Shown here piece after piece: positions 13,940-25,400 of a stretch of 64,000 nt of DNA. The notes below the pieces were generated by a model. It was not told where the DNA came from and made no database searches. It saw only the letters and a list, made by a program, of their open reading frames with translations. The stretch is taken from assembly GCA_029582155.1 (NCBI GenBank), contig CM055901.1, forward strand, positions 56,790,740-56,854,739, given 5' to 3'. How positions within the stretch are numbered: the stretch's first letter is position 1; each line of letters begins with the position of its first letter. The translations under genes were made by a program, and so were the position numbers. The DNA is from Panopea generosa. Lineage: Eukaryota > Mollusca > Bivalvia > Adapedonta > Hiatellidae.

Positions 13940-15250
13940 AAATATTTGAACTATATTTTAGTTACTGGTTAGGAAGATTTTCTTAATTTAATTAATGTAA
14001 TCTTTGTTATCATTTATATGTATTAAAAACAACATTGTATTCAAATGATTGACTTTGGCTTGTAAAACTCAGTTTGTGTGTTGAGTAACATTAGTTACTA
14101 TTATGAGTAAAATATTTCAAATGAATTTTCAACTGAAATACAGGTTTTTGTTTAATAATAAGGTAACTGAGAAGTCACTGTTAATCAGTACATCATGCCA
14201 TAGTCCGTATTTATCACATGGCAACTGTATAATAGCAATGTGGTTAATTAACTCATTTATTATCTTTTAGTTTCAAAGAATTTCATGTAAAAAAACGTAA
14301 AATCAATTTTAAAAACAAACATTGCCTTATTATGATTTTGACCATAATTTCATGTTTTAGGAAAAGGGAGAAAAAAATAACCTTTGATTACTAGAATACT
14401 AAAAACACACAGGTTATTATATAAAATATATTCAGAATTGATCACATTTTCATAAGGACAGATCACATACATACTTAATTACAATATTGTTCAATTATAC
14501 GTACAGTAATCTAGTTTGACAATTGTTGTACCATCTATACATAATTATGTTTGATAATTGTAATACTGCTATATAACAGAGACCATAAGAAAAGATGATA
14601 GGGTTACAAGTCTGAATTACTTGTGCCTGTGGAATGAGGGGACAACAAATACATTGTAGGAGGGTGGGGAACTTATTCAAAATGTTGGGAGACTTTTAAA
14701 GATGAAACAAAGAAAAGAGAAACTTCAGTTAGTTAAATGACCATGATAATACAACAGAGTCTTAATGGATTGATAATATTTTAAGTAACAAGTTGGTAGA
14801 AGTAAAAAGTTCCGATGTGTACCTTCCCCAGTGTCAGATTGCGACACCCACTTATTTCATCAACACTTTAGTTATAACAAGACGATTGATAAACCAGACT
14901 GGTACCCATTAATCTCTGTTACCTAGCTGCATTCAACATAAACATACTTATACACTATGAAATAAACATCAAAGTTTAATAAATACGGACTAATAAACTC
15001 ATATAACATAGTATTTGTGTTTTGTTTTTGTTTATATAACCAGATGATTTTGTTCCCATTATGTAATTTTGTTGTAACAGTTGGAGTCAGTTGCTGTTGT
15101 CGTCGTCAATAAATTAGAGTCTCTTAAATGAATCACAACATTCAGCATGTTCAGATTTTCATTTTAGTTCAATGTCCGTCGTATATTCTATACCAAGTTT
15201 CAATTACCTACATGGAATCTGAATGAAAATGGTAGAAACTTTCAATAATC
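13940..15250. other. Gene-free spacer
   Basis: This AT-rich unique-looking sequence has no exon signature, SINE head or tandem structure that I can support. Open frames are about 60 codons or less. Confidence 0.5.
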
Positions 15251-15255
15251 ATCTA

Positions 15256-15520
15256 AGAGGGTCCTCCGTGGTCAAGCGGTCTAAAGTGCCGATCAAGATT
15301 ACTTACTTCTCATTATTAAGCCTTAAGGTCGTAAGTTTGAGTCCCGCTCGCCCCAAAACCTTTATGTAAGAAAATTTTCAAGTTACTTGCAGAAACACGG
15401 TTCTACTCAGATTCATCCAGAGGTTTCCATAACCAATAAAACTGGATATGCCATATATATCCTAAAATGTGTTGAAAATGGTGTTAAACCCCATTTAAAA
15501 TAAAAATAATACTAATCTTA
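15256..15520 (+). mobile_element. tRNA-derived SINE, family A, near full length
   Basis: The head has a box A-like block (GTGGTCAAGCGGTCTAAAG) and a box B-like block (GGTCGTAAGTTTGAGTCCC). The body (TTACTTGCAGAA, TCTACTCAGATTCATCC, CCAATAAAACTGGATATGCC) is shared with copies at 33.7, 45.1 and 49.4 kb on plus and 22.5 and 61.0 kb on minus. It ends in an A-rich tail near 15505. The tRNA-like head and dispersed copies identify it as a SINE; it is too divergent to be a working tRNA gene. Confidence 0.85.
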
Positions 15521-15529
15521 ATTAGAAAT

Positions 15530-16190
15530 CACATTTGTGTTCGATAGAGTCAAAATTAGAGATTCTTGTTTCATCATTGTCTATGATACAAGACAACTGC
15601 AAGCATTAATCATTATCTATGCCTCCATAAGGCATCCTAGGGAGAACTCATGAGTAACATTTTGAATAAATTATAATAATAATATTCAAGTCTACACTTA
15701 AGAAAGGTCAGCCTTCAACACAAGATTCATTACAAGTACAATAATAATGCCACACCAGCTCTCATAAAACATAACTTTTATTACACCCAAACTAGTTCAA
15801 TGAAAACCGTCTATTCTACAGAAGAAATTTTATTGAAATTCAGATGGCACTGAGAAGAATTAATGTAATTGGGATTTTAAGCCATTTTCAACACATGATA
15901 GGTTACATATGGCAACCTGTATTAATGGTGGAGGCAGACCTCAGACATATATGCACGATTCCAAGTAAACCCACTACCATCCCGCAAGTACCTGATGAAC
16001 CCATAACCTCAGAGGTGAGAGGTCTTGATAAAAGCATCTTAGTTAATCAACGAAGAATGAAGTGTACAAATACAAATACATGTAGTTTATGATAATACCA
16101 ATCTTATTCAACGAGTGTTGACTGTATATATAAAAACAGAACTGGATGGACAAAAACAAAATATTACGTAAACCCTTCCGTCGGTTTTGG
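15530..16190. other. Gene-free spacer
   Basis: An 82-codon plus frame (15844-16092) and an overlapping 88-codon minus frame have no recognisable motif and no splice context. I treat the interval as non-coding. Confidence 0.45.
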
Positions 16191-16194
16191 AACA

Positions 16195-17330
16195 AAGTAG
16201 TAATTTTAAACAATATCAGAACTGTTTTTGCTTCAAACAGTGACCCCTGTGGCCGCCCTATACTTTTCACCATGGACCCGGCTTTAACTACCTTTAAGGG
16301 GATCTCCATGCAATCCTACATGTAAAATATTTAAGGTCTAGGCCTTAAATTTTCAAAGAAAATGATTTTGAAATTTTCACTTAAAATGTGCCTATAGGCC
16401 TTGTGGCAGGGGCATTTGTGGTTGAATCATGCTTGTTCAATAGCTCATCCGAGATCTGGTTGTTATATAACTCCAGTGTTAGTTTGGTTACGATTGCATC
16501 TTCGACATTTTCCCTATATAACTCTATGTAAAACAGTGCGGCAGCCCCAAATTTGAACCCAGGGAGCTGACTTTAACAAATCTTTTTGGGGACCTCCATG
16601 CTATGCTACATGTAAAATACCTAAAGTCTATAGGCCTTGAACTTTTAGAGAAAATGTTTTTTAATGTTTCGCTTAAAATATGCCTATAAGCCCTGTGACG
16701 GAGGCATTTGTGGTGGATCACACTGGTTCAAGAACTCGTCCCAGATCTTGTGGTTATATAACTCCTGTGCAAGTGTGGTTAAGATTCAATGAAAAATGAA
16801 GCTGCTATCACGTCTACAACATTTTCCATATATAACTCTATGTAAAACAGTGACCCCTGTGGCGGCCCCAAATTTGACCCCAGGGACCCGACAGAAAAAG
16901 TCTTTTTTTTTAAGTTTCGCTTAAAATGTGCCTTTAAACCCTGTGACGGGCATTTGTGGTCAAATAACACTGGTTCAAATACTTGTCCCAGATCTTGTGG
17001 TTATATAACTACTGTGCAAGTGTGGTTAAGATTCAATGAAAAATGAAGCTGCTATCACATCTACAACATTTTCCATATATAACTCTATGTAAAACAGTGA
17101 CCCCTGTGGCAGCCCCAAATATGACCCCAGGGACCTGACAGAGAAAATCTTTTTTTAAAGTTTCCTTTAAAATGTGCCTATAAGTCCTGTGACAGGGGCA
17201 TTGGTGGTCGAATCACACTAGTTCAAGAACCCGTTCAAGATCTTGTGGTTAGATAACTCCTGTGCAAGTGTGGTTAAGATGCAATGAAAAATGAAGGTGC
17301 TATCATGTCTACAAGAAAAAGATTAACAGA
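16195..17330. repeat. Divergent ~250-310-bp tandem repeat
   Basis: Three to four degenerate copies share AACTCTATGTAAAACAGTG (about 16520, 16830 and 17080) followed by CCCTGTGGCGGCCCCAAAT and later AAAATGTGCCTATAAG, TGTGACGGGGCATTTGTGGT and GATCTTGTGGTTATATAACT. A first partial copy sits near 16220. Spacing is about 310 then 250 bp. Confidence 0.75.
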
Positions 17331-17462
17331 AGAACGACTGTTGGTTGACGGACAATTTATCATGACATAAGCCCTTAAAAACTATCATGCAAATTAAAAA
17401 AAAAAATTAAAAGTAAGCAGCTAAATAAACTCGTATAATGTCAAAGAATTATTTCTCTTATT

Positions 17463-17990
17463 AAAGGGAGTATATCAGGATTTTTCAAAATTCTAAAATT
17501 GGCTATAATCAATTTTTCAATATATATTGCCTATATATATACTCACTGTCCCTGTATTGCCAAAGAGATAACTTATCTATTAAAATATGCCAAAATAATA
17601 TAATGAAAAGGGATTTCCTAACTTGGGCTGGGCATATATGTTAGACTAGAATATTTGCTTAAAAATGCAACATATTGTGTAACATATTAAATAAGTCACA
17701 GTATGTCATTTTGAATTTGATCCATCATACACGTTGTAAAATTTGTTCCATCTTAGAAAGAGTTCGACTGACGATTTGAAGATCATAAAGCAGTCTTTAA
17801 GTGCTGTCTATTTTAAGAATGGGTATTTCATTTCAATATTACCACTCTGATTGAAACATGAATTTTGTCACGTTTTGGTGGATTTGATATACCAAACAAT
17901 TCAGATTTTATTATGATATCCATTTTAACATTAATTTTATTTTTTAAGACAATAATAACAATAAAGTTTTTTTCCTAATATACTCCCTTT
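17463..17990 (+). mobile_element. MITE, AAAGGGAGTATATC family (reference copy)
   Basis: The ends are AAAGGGAGTATATCAGGA and CCTAATATACTCCCTTT, about 18-bp inverted repeats enclosing 528 bp with no coding capacity. Related copies in this window lie at 3893, 11566, 20840 (partial) and 56895 (inverted). The family shares internal blocks TTGGCTATAAT, GGGATTTCCTAACTTGGGCT and GGTGGATTTGATATACCAAAC. Confidence 0.8.
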
Positions 17991-18180
17991 GACAACCCAT
18001 TGCCAAGTTCATAAAGAGTGATTAGAGTAATTCCCTAAATGGTACACAGGAACTAGCAAGTATTGATACATAATCTAGTAATATAGCATACAATTATAGA
18101 CTCTTCGAATATGGTGTAGCATCAACCAGAGAATATCAATATAAAATTTCTCTGATTGACACCACATCTTATTCAATACC

Positions 18181-18402
18181 TTAACCCTTTACTCCATAGA
18201 TACCATTTTCCAGCACCAATCACAGAAGGCCTATGAAAACAGTGCAGGAAGAGTTCAGATTGCTCGTCACGAGCAATCTGAACACTTCCTGCACTGTTTT
18301 CCACTCTGTCAGTTAATATAAACATAATTCACACATATGTGGTGAATTAATGCATTCAATATTAGAGGTGTCCAAAGGCGTTTATATGAAGTAAAGGGTT
18401 AA
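18181..18402. mobile_element. piggyBac-type MITE with central hairpin
   Basis: It is bounded by TTAA at both ends with CCCTTTACTCCATA inside the left end and an inverted copy (AAGTAAAGGG) at the right. TTAA targets and CCC-starting ends are hallmarks of piggyBac elements. Internally it has a long palindrome whose arms contain CAGTGCAGGAAG and CAGATTGCTCGT. The copy at 45405-45629 is the same element in reverse orientation. Confidence 0.85.
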
Positions 18403-18915
18403 CAGTCAAAATTGTGTTGTTATCATATAATAATTAAATATATTAAACAAAAACAAAACAGAACACATTTTTAACAGAAATTTTTTATACATGGACATCT
18501 ATATTAACATGTAGACAAATTGTAAGAGGATCGTGCACATGATCACAAGGTGATTTTGCGTATTTTTGGCATACCAAGTAAGGTGTTAAAATGGACACAT
18601 TACTATTCTAGTGTAATTTCACTACCAAATCATAGTTTGATGTTACAATGGCAATGCAAGTGACCATCCTAACCATCCTATACCTTTGGTGTTCTCTTTA
18701 TTCCCTTAATTAACTTTCGTTTGAGGAAAGTTAATTAGAAAGTAAGTTATATCAATGATTGCTCTGAATTATAATATTAGCAACATTAAATAAAAGCATT
18801 AATTTCTGCTCAAAAGTATTCACGACTTGAATAACCATTATTCTGGGGGCACACTCATCATCCTGAACACTAATCAAATATTCTTGAACGAATAAATACT
18901 TCACCACTACCATAC

Positions 18916-19155
18916 TTAACCCTTTACCTGATGAATATTCATACGAGACTCTGCCTACTAGGAATATTTAATTAGATAAAATTTTACATTACCACATAAG
19001 AGCTGGAAGATTACTGCCTCAGCCAACAGTATAAGGTCATTTCTACAATATTTTATTAGCAAACAGAGTAGACCCAGATCAGGCAGCTCCTGTATCTGAT
19101 ATGGGTCAACTCTGTAAAGGTTGTAAGAAGTCGTATATATGGAGTAAAGGGTTAA
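18916..19155. mobile_element. piggyBac-type MITE, divergent interior
   Basis: TTAACCCTTTACC at the left and GGAGTAAAGGGTTAA at the right match the ends of the 18181 and 45405 elements, but the interior is different. It carries its own hairpin with arms GAGTAGACCCAGATCAGG and TATCTGATATGGGTCAACTC. It sits about 510 bp from the first copy and just beyond the 3' end of CYB5RL. Confidence 0.75.
19052..19057 (-). terminator. Possible CYB5RL poly(A) signal
   Basis: TTTATT on plus (AATAAA on minus) lies about 365 bp past the CYB5RL stop and inside the piggyBac-type MITE. No closer AATAAA was seen. A transposon-supplied poly(A) site is possible but unproven. Confidence 0.3.
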
Positions 19156-19421
19156 CAATAACTTTCAAGGGCATTCCATTTCTGTTTCATATTACATTCA
19201 GTTAAATCATAACTAATGGGAGGCAACCTGTTTTTTAAAAAAATAACCCATTTTCCATTGTAAGTTGTAAACTGTTAGAAGGTGCTGTCTGTCTCTTAAC
19301 AACTTCCTGTTAGTGATTTTTTAATGCAGATTTGAAAGCACCTTTTCTAAACTTGGCATGAAATGGTTTATAAATAATTCAACTTAGTTCCCAGGGCATC
19401 TTGCTAATCCTGTGATGCATA

Positions 19422-22400
19422 TCAGAACTTGTGATATTTATCCTGGGATACACCCATTTCCTTTATAATCTCAATCACATCTTTCTCAAACGACCTTGTA
19501 CCACAGATCAGCACTAAAATATCACCTTCAAGTTCACTAATGGTTGACTTCAATACATCCTCTCCAATTCGTTCATGTCTGATTTTTTCTCCATATTTAT
19601 AATTGACATCAGTTTTGTCACTTTTCTCCTGAAAAACAACAACACAAAAACAATCATTATAGATACCATTTTCACATCAGGACAATTAATACCCATCATA
19701 ACTGAAAATTTCTATTGTTGTTTTATAAAAAAAAAAAAGAAATGATAAAAGTTTAATTGAGTTTATAATCAAATGCATTATCAACTAAGCTTTGGTTAAT
19801 TTAACTAAAACTTCACACATTGTCTATTCTTAAAAAAATACAAGAATCCTGCAAAACAACTGCTTCAATAAATCACCATTCTGTATGCAAATTTTGAGAC
19901 CCAGACCCAGTTGCTGTTTTATCATGATCATGTGCAAGAATACAGCCAGGCCCTGGTCTGGAGTTAACTTATTTATTTTCAACTCAAATTTATACCCCAA
20001 CACAATTTCCAGCATTCATATAAAAACACAATTTATAATGCAAACTTTTGACTTGACCTATAATTGAATACTGCAGCTTTATAGTAGAAGGTTACAGGTA
20101 TTTTACTTTAAGTTTGTTATAACGAGTTCAATCCTTCTTGCGCTGAGCAGTCAGGTCCGATTAACTCAGTCAGTCTCACGTCTGACTATCAATCCAGGGG
20201 TTGTGTGTTCAAATCCCCACTCGGCTACATTCTCCATGATGATTGATATACAACATTGCGTCTCACTATCATTGGTCTCTCATCGCTGATTCAAGTGGGA
20301 AAGTTATCCAGTACTTGCGTAGATGGGGTGTGCTTGAGTACTGGTTAACCTTTCAGGATCCCAGGAAACAGTGATTAGGTTAACTGATCGTCTGTTAGCC
20401 CTCGATGGAATAAGATGACACTAAATATTCATTGATTGATTCATTCATTGAGTTGAGCATGTCTTGAATTGAGCATTGAACATAGAAAATTAGAAAACTG
20501 TTAACTTTTAATTACGGCACCTGGCTTAAAAAGTATGTACAAGAGAAGTTCCAATATCTCGACCATTCATCCATCTCAGACTTGAGCAGTATGTCCTGGT
20601 ATGTGCGACACCCGTATAGCAGTTGTATAAACGTTTCATCCTCCTCGTTACTGAGTATGGTCTGTATGACCTGAGACATGGGGGCAATCCCAGTACCCAC
20701 TGCCAGCATGAATACTCTCCTACACTGAGATAAAAAAACAACAACATTTAACTACCTCTGGCAGCTGAAGAGTATCACATATCATAATGACAGAAACAAA
20801 GATCAGATACGAAACTTTAAGAAAAGTTTGAACATGTAACAAATATATATTGAAAATGGATTTCCTAACTTGGGCTCCTAGGTTAAAAAAGACTTTCTGC
20901 TAAAAATTGCAAATTATTTTATGACGTATCAAATGAATCACATGATTTTATTTTGATTTTAATCTGTCATACTTGTTTACATATTACACAATTTGTTTCA
21001 GAAAGAGTCAGAATGAAGAAGTGCAGGCCATCAAGCAGTATTCAAGTGCTGTCTGTTTTAAGAACAGAGATTTCATTGCTACATTTTTTGGTGGATTTGA
21101 TAAAACAAACCATTCAGATTAATTTATTTATGATAATGAGATGCTTTTTATCCATTTTAAAAAAGAGTTAAACTTTTTGAGAAATGTATATCATTTTTTT
21201 TACATGATATACTACCTTGATAGGAGACTGTAAAATTAGAAATGAAAACTTTTATGGTTGCTGTTTTTTCAACACCTTTGCATTAAATCAATTATATGAA
21301 AGAAAAAAATATCTTAATTGTATTAACAGATGATTCTCCTTGAATAGAATACATACATTTAAATTATGCTTATTTATAGCCAATCTCATTAAAATCATAT
21401 CCTCAAGAAAGCTTCGCTATAGAATCAGACAGCAACAACACATAGTTAAGTCATGTTCAGATGACCTTTCCCCTAGCCAATCAGAGGCTTGCAAAAGTAG
21501 AAGAAAAATTTATATTTAGCTGGCATTTATGTTCAGTTATCAGGCGTTTGTAATTGTTACAACAAAAATTCCATAATGGATGTGCCCATGTATTATTAAT
21601 ACTTGTAAATGATTTACACAAGTTTACATAAGTTTAAGAAATCAGGGACGATATAAAAGGGAACTTTTTTTAATTTATAGGTGTTATCCCACCATTGATT
21701 TTTGTTCTTTATTCAATAGTAAATAATAAAAGTTTGAAGGCTTGTCATTCATAGAGAACCCCAAATGAAATAAGTGAAACCTACATTTTACTGTTTGTCA
21801 ACCTCTGCACTATCAAAATATGATGAGAAAAGTAGGGGTCATGTGTCATACAAGAGATTTTTTTTCTGCTCAGTGTGTACACTGGTGACAAAGTGAAAGT
21901 AGACTTCCGAAATCATGTATTCATACCCCAATTTCCAAGCATCAATTTTTTTTTCTAAATTCACAATTCAAACATGACATTGCTATCAAAATGTTCAAAA
22001 TACATCAATAATGCCATTTAAATAAAAAAAATGAGCATTAAAATAAGGAAAATGCATTTTTAAAGAAGAAGAAATGAGGATTATTTATAACCGCCACAGA
22101 AGCACTTCCTTTTTGCAATGGTGGTACTATGCCTATACACCAACATAGGAACAAAGCCACATTGAAGGTTATGCCAAATGGTTGTTGAATGGAGTTCTCT
22201 GATTGGTTGAATTAAAAATCATGATATTGGAAATCCAACATCCGATCTTACATTAAGGAAGATCCTGTACTTTAATCAGATTGATTTAAAGCATGCTCTC
22301 TGAAGCAGTGCATTTCATGTCCGGAAATTTTATGCACTTTGCCCGATTTTCTCATTATTGCTTACATTTTTACATCTTTTTCATAAGCTGATCAAAATTT

Positions 22401-25400
22401 TTATAATAAGTAATCATATAAATAGATATGAAGATTTCAAATGCACCACGATATACAAAATTTATAGACAGTGTATTAAAGAACAGAATACAAAACATTT
22501 AACTATTCGTCAAGACAATTTCTTTTTGGAACGAGGTTTAACACCATTTTTAATTTCAGGTTATATATTTATATACATTTTTATTGGTGAAGGAAGACCT
22601 CAGAATGAATCCGAGTAGAACCACTGTCGTGTGTCAGATATGAATACATCTCATGTGTCAGATATGAAAACATCTCATGTGTCAGATATGAATACATATT
22701 TTTGAAGAATTTAAACAAATTTACTAACAACAAGACTCCTACAAAATACCTATATGTCCATGTTGCCAGGAAACACGAGATACAGATCACAGGGCATGGT
22801 CGTCAAACAGAGTGTCAAGTTAGCACATTTAGTAACTTGCGGAATTCTAGCCAATGTAACTCCTTCTCAGTATTAAAGTAATTGAGATCAAAGGACTCTA
22901 GGTCCTGAGAGACGCCATTTGTTTGTTTGTTTGAATATACAGTCATTGCTATGCCATCTAGGGCTAAAGACGATCAATTAGACAAACTTCTCTTTCCTGC
23001 GATCTGGGAAGGTTAACCAATAATGGAGTACACCCATCTCAGGAAGTAACGGATAACATTCCCACTTGAATCAGCGTTGAGAGATGTGACAATGAGACGT
23101 CATATATCGATCATCACGGAAACTGTGGTCGGATGGGGATTCAAATTCGTGAACCAAGGATTGATAGAAATACTTTCGCCACAGGGAGAAATACTGGTAT
23201 TGACCATTATGAATCAATTCTCGTTAGAAAATAGTAGTTAATTCAAATAAAAAAATAGTACATTTCAGTGTTTCTCTTAGAAACACATGTAACAAGAAAT
23301 GAGATTGGGTGAATACGGGATGGGTTGGAAAAAAGTTTAAGTTTTGTGTTCATAAATGCATCGTCGAATACCTCTGGGTGTCAACTGTAATATTCTCCAT
23401 CCATCACGATGTATAAAACTGACACCTGGGGGTATCCGATGATACATACACAGTGCATTTCAAGTACTTTTAGGTTCTGATTTTTGAAGGCGCCCACTTT
23501 TAGACCGGGCTTTTCAAGGTAAGCGACCTCTGGTTCGATTTGTTTACAAAATAAACCATTTCAAGTGGTGATTTGTAAAATCCTCTCAATAATACACTAT
23601 GATTAAAGTTAGTTCGACAAAAGAGCATGTATGTGTAACTCGCCAATATCATTCCTTTAAATGGACTGATCCAGTGTTTTCTCCAGCTCCAGTTTTTTGG
23701 GGGTCATTGATGACCCACTGACTAAAAATCTGGGGGTCATCAGTTGACTAGTTTTAAACTTAATCAACTTGAATAAATGGAGGTAAAAAATACATATTTT
23801 ACTAAAACAGTTTTATTTCCTATTTCACACAAATTTCTCAATCAAAGCTGCAACTTAAGTTACAACTTCAAAACAATTTAACTTCAAACGAATGTTTCAC
23901 TTCTGGCAGCAATTTACAAAAACTATAGAAAGTACGTGTAGTTGTTTTTATGATTATGGCCACACGCCATTAACTTTTCAAATGTCATGGCCCCAGCTCG
24001 ATCACCATGACATTAACTTTTTTTAATGAAAAATATTAAAATTATTTCAATATTTTGTATTTCAGCTGAGCTACATGTTAGGAGTTTCTAAGCATTATAT
24101 TCTTTCGAAAACAAAACTTTGTTGTTGTATTCTTTATCTCAAAAGCATTTCTCTTCTTGCTCATAGCTAGACTTATTTTTCTAAAAGTTTATTTTCTTTT
24201 TTCCATAGCCTTTAAAACGTCCGATAAAGAAACATTAAATGGCACCGTCGTAAAACTTTGAACGGCCAAGTTTAAACTGGTATCAAAATGTTGCGCATGC
24301 ACGTCTCGATATCTTATAGAAAACAAATTAAAACGTTTTTCAGATAGAGTATCGTCCGTACATTGTAAACAACTTTTTTGAAAAGTTTCACGATTTCCAC
24401 ATTTCATCTGTATATACAAACAACCAAAAACTGGGTATATATCAGTGCAATTGATGCAGCAAAAGTTTGTTTTCACAGATTTTGTCTTCAAACTACAATA
24501 TTGCCTCGCGGAAAATTATGTATGTGATCATAATCCTCATTGTGTTTGCATTAATATAGCGTTAATAACCAATTTAAGCGTTTATGTAACTTAGAAGTAC
24601 CCTGTGACCTGGGTTTCCCTGAATCAGACCACGTGATCTGTCAAAACAGCTAGCATTGTAAAAATAAATAACTCTGAAACCAGCCTGCCGAAGCAAATAT
24701 GCTTAATTTGAATTTCTGTATTTTTAATGGTTGCCTCATAGTGGACGCACTGAACAAACTTGATTGCTTCAAAGGAGATTTAATTGCGTCAAAAATGCAA
24801 GAAACGCGCTTTGGAGAAAACACTGCCGATCTGAATCTGAATCTACATGACATATGGCCTATTACAGCATATTACAGAACTTTTCTGTAACAATGTTTAA
24901 CATTTTTCAATCTAACATCAATTCAAAATTAACCATGATTGACGACAACATGAAGAAAGCCGGTAATATTACATTTGTTTCAGGGACTACTTTCATTGTT
25001 GATATGCTAATTAGTATGGACACTCTGTTTTCACATCATACCTTATTTTTCGTACATTGAAAAGTTACTTTCATCCAACAGATACATAAAAAAATCAAGA
25101 ACTTCTTTCTCTTGAGCAGTTACAGGGTGCTTATGAAATGAGATAATGTTATCAACTACAATACTAAGGAGTCGTCAGAAAATCTGGCGCCTCAAAAATT
25201 CAGTCATCGGTAAATTTATCAAGATCCTATGGTTTAGTTTGTACTAATTATTTTTAGCACGATTGCAAAAAGCTCAAAGCTTATATGTTAATAATTAACA
25301 TAAGGCGACTTATATTATCATTGATATGATGGCATAATGTGTTGCTTAAAGCTTAAAGCTTATAAGTTAATTATTAACATTAGGCGACTAATATTATCAT

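Noticed and set aside
15256..15360. tRNA genes at SINE heads (also at 33.7, 35.1 and 49.4 kb)
   Set aside because: Box A and box B resemblance is present, but the arms do not fold into a full cloverleaf by eye and SINE bodies follow.
24650..24853. 67-codon minus frame
   Set aside because: It runs across the terminal repeat of the CAGTG-ended element and has no recognisable motif.
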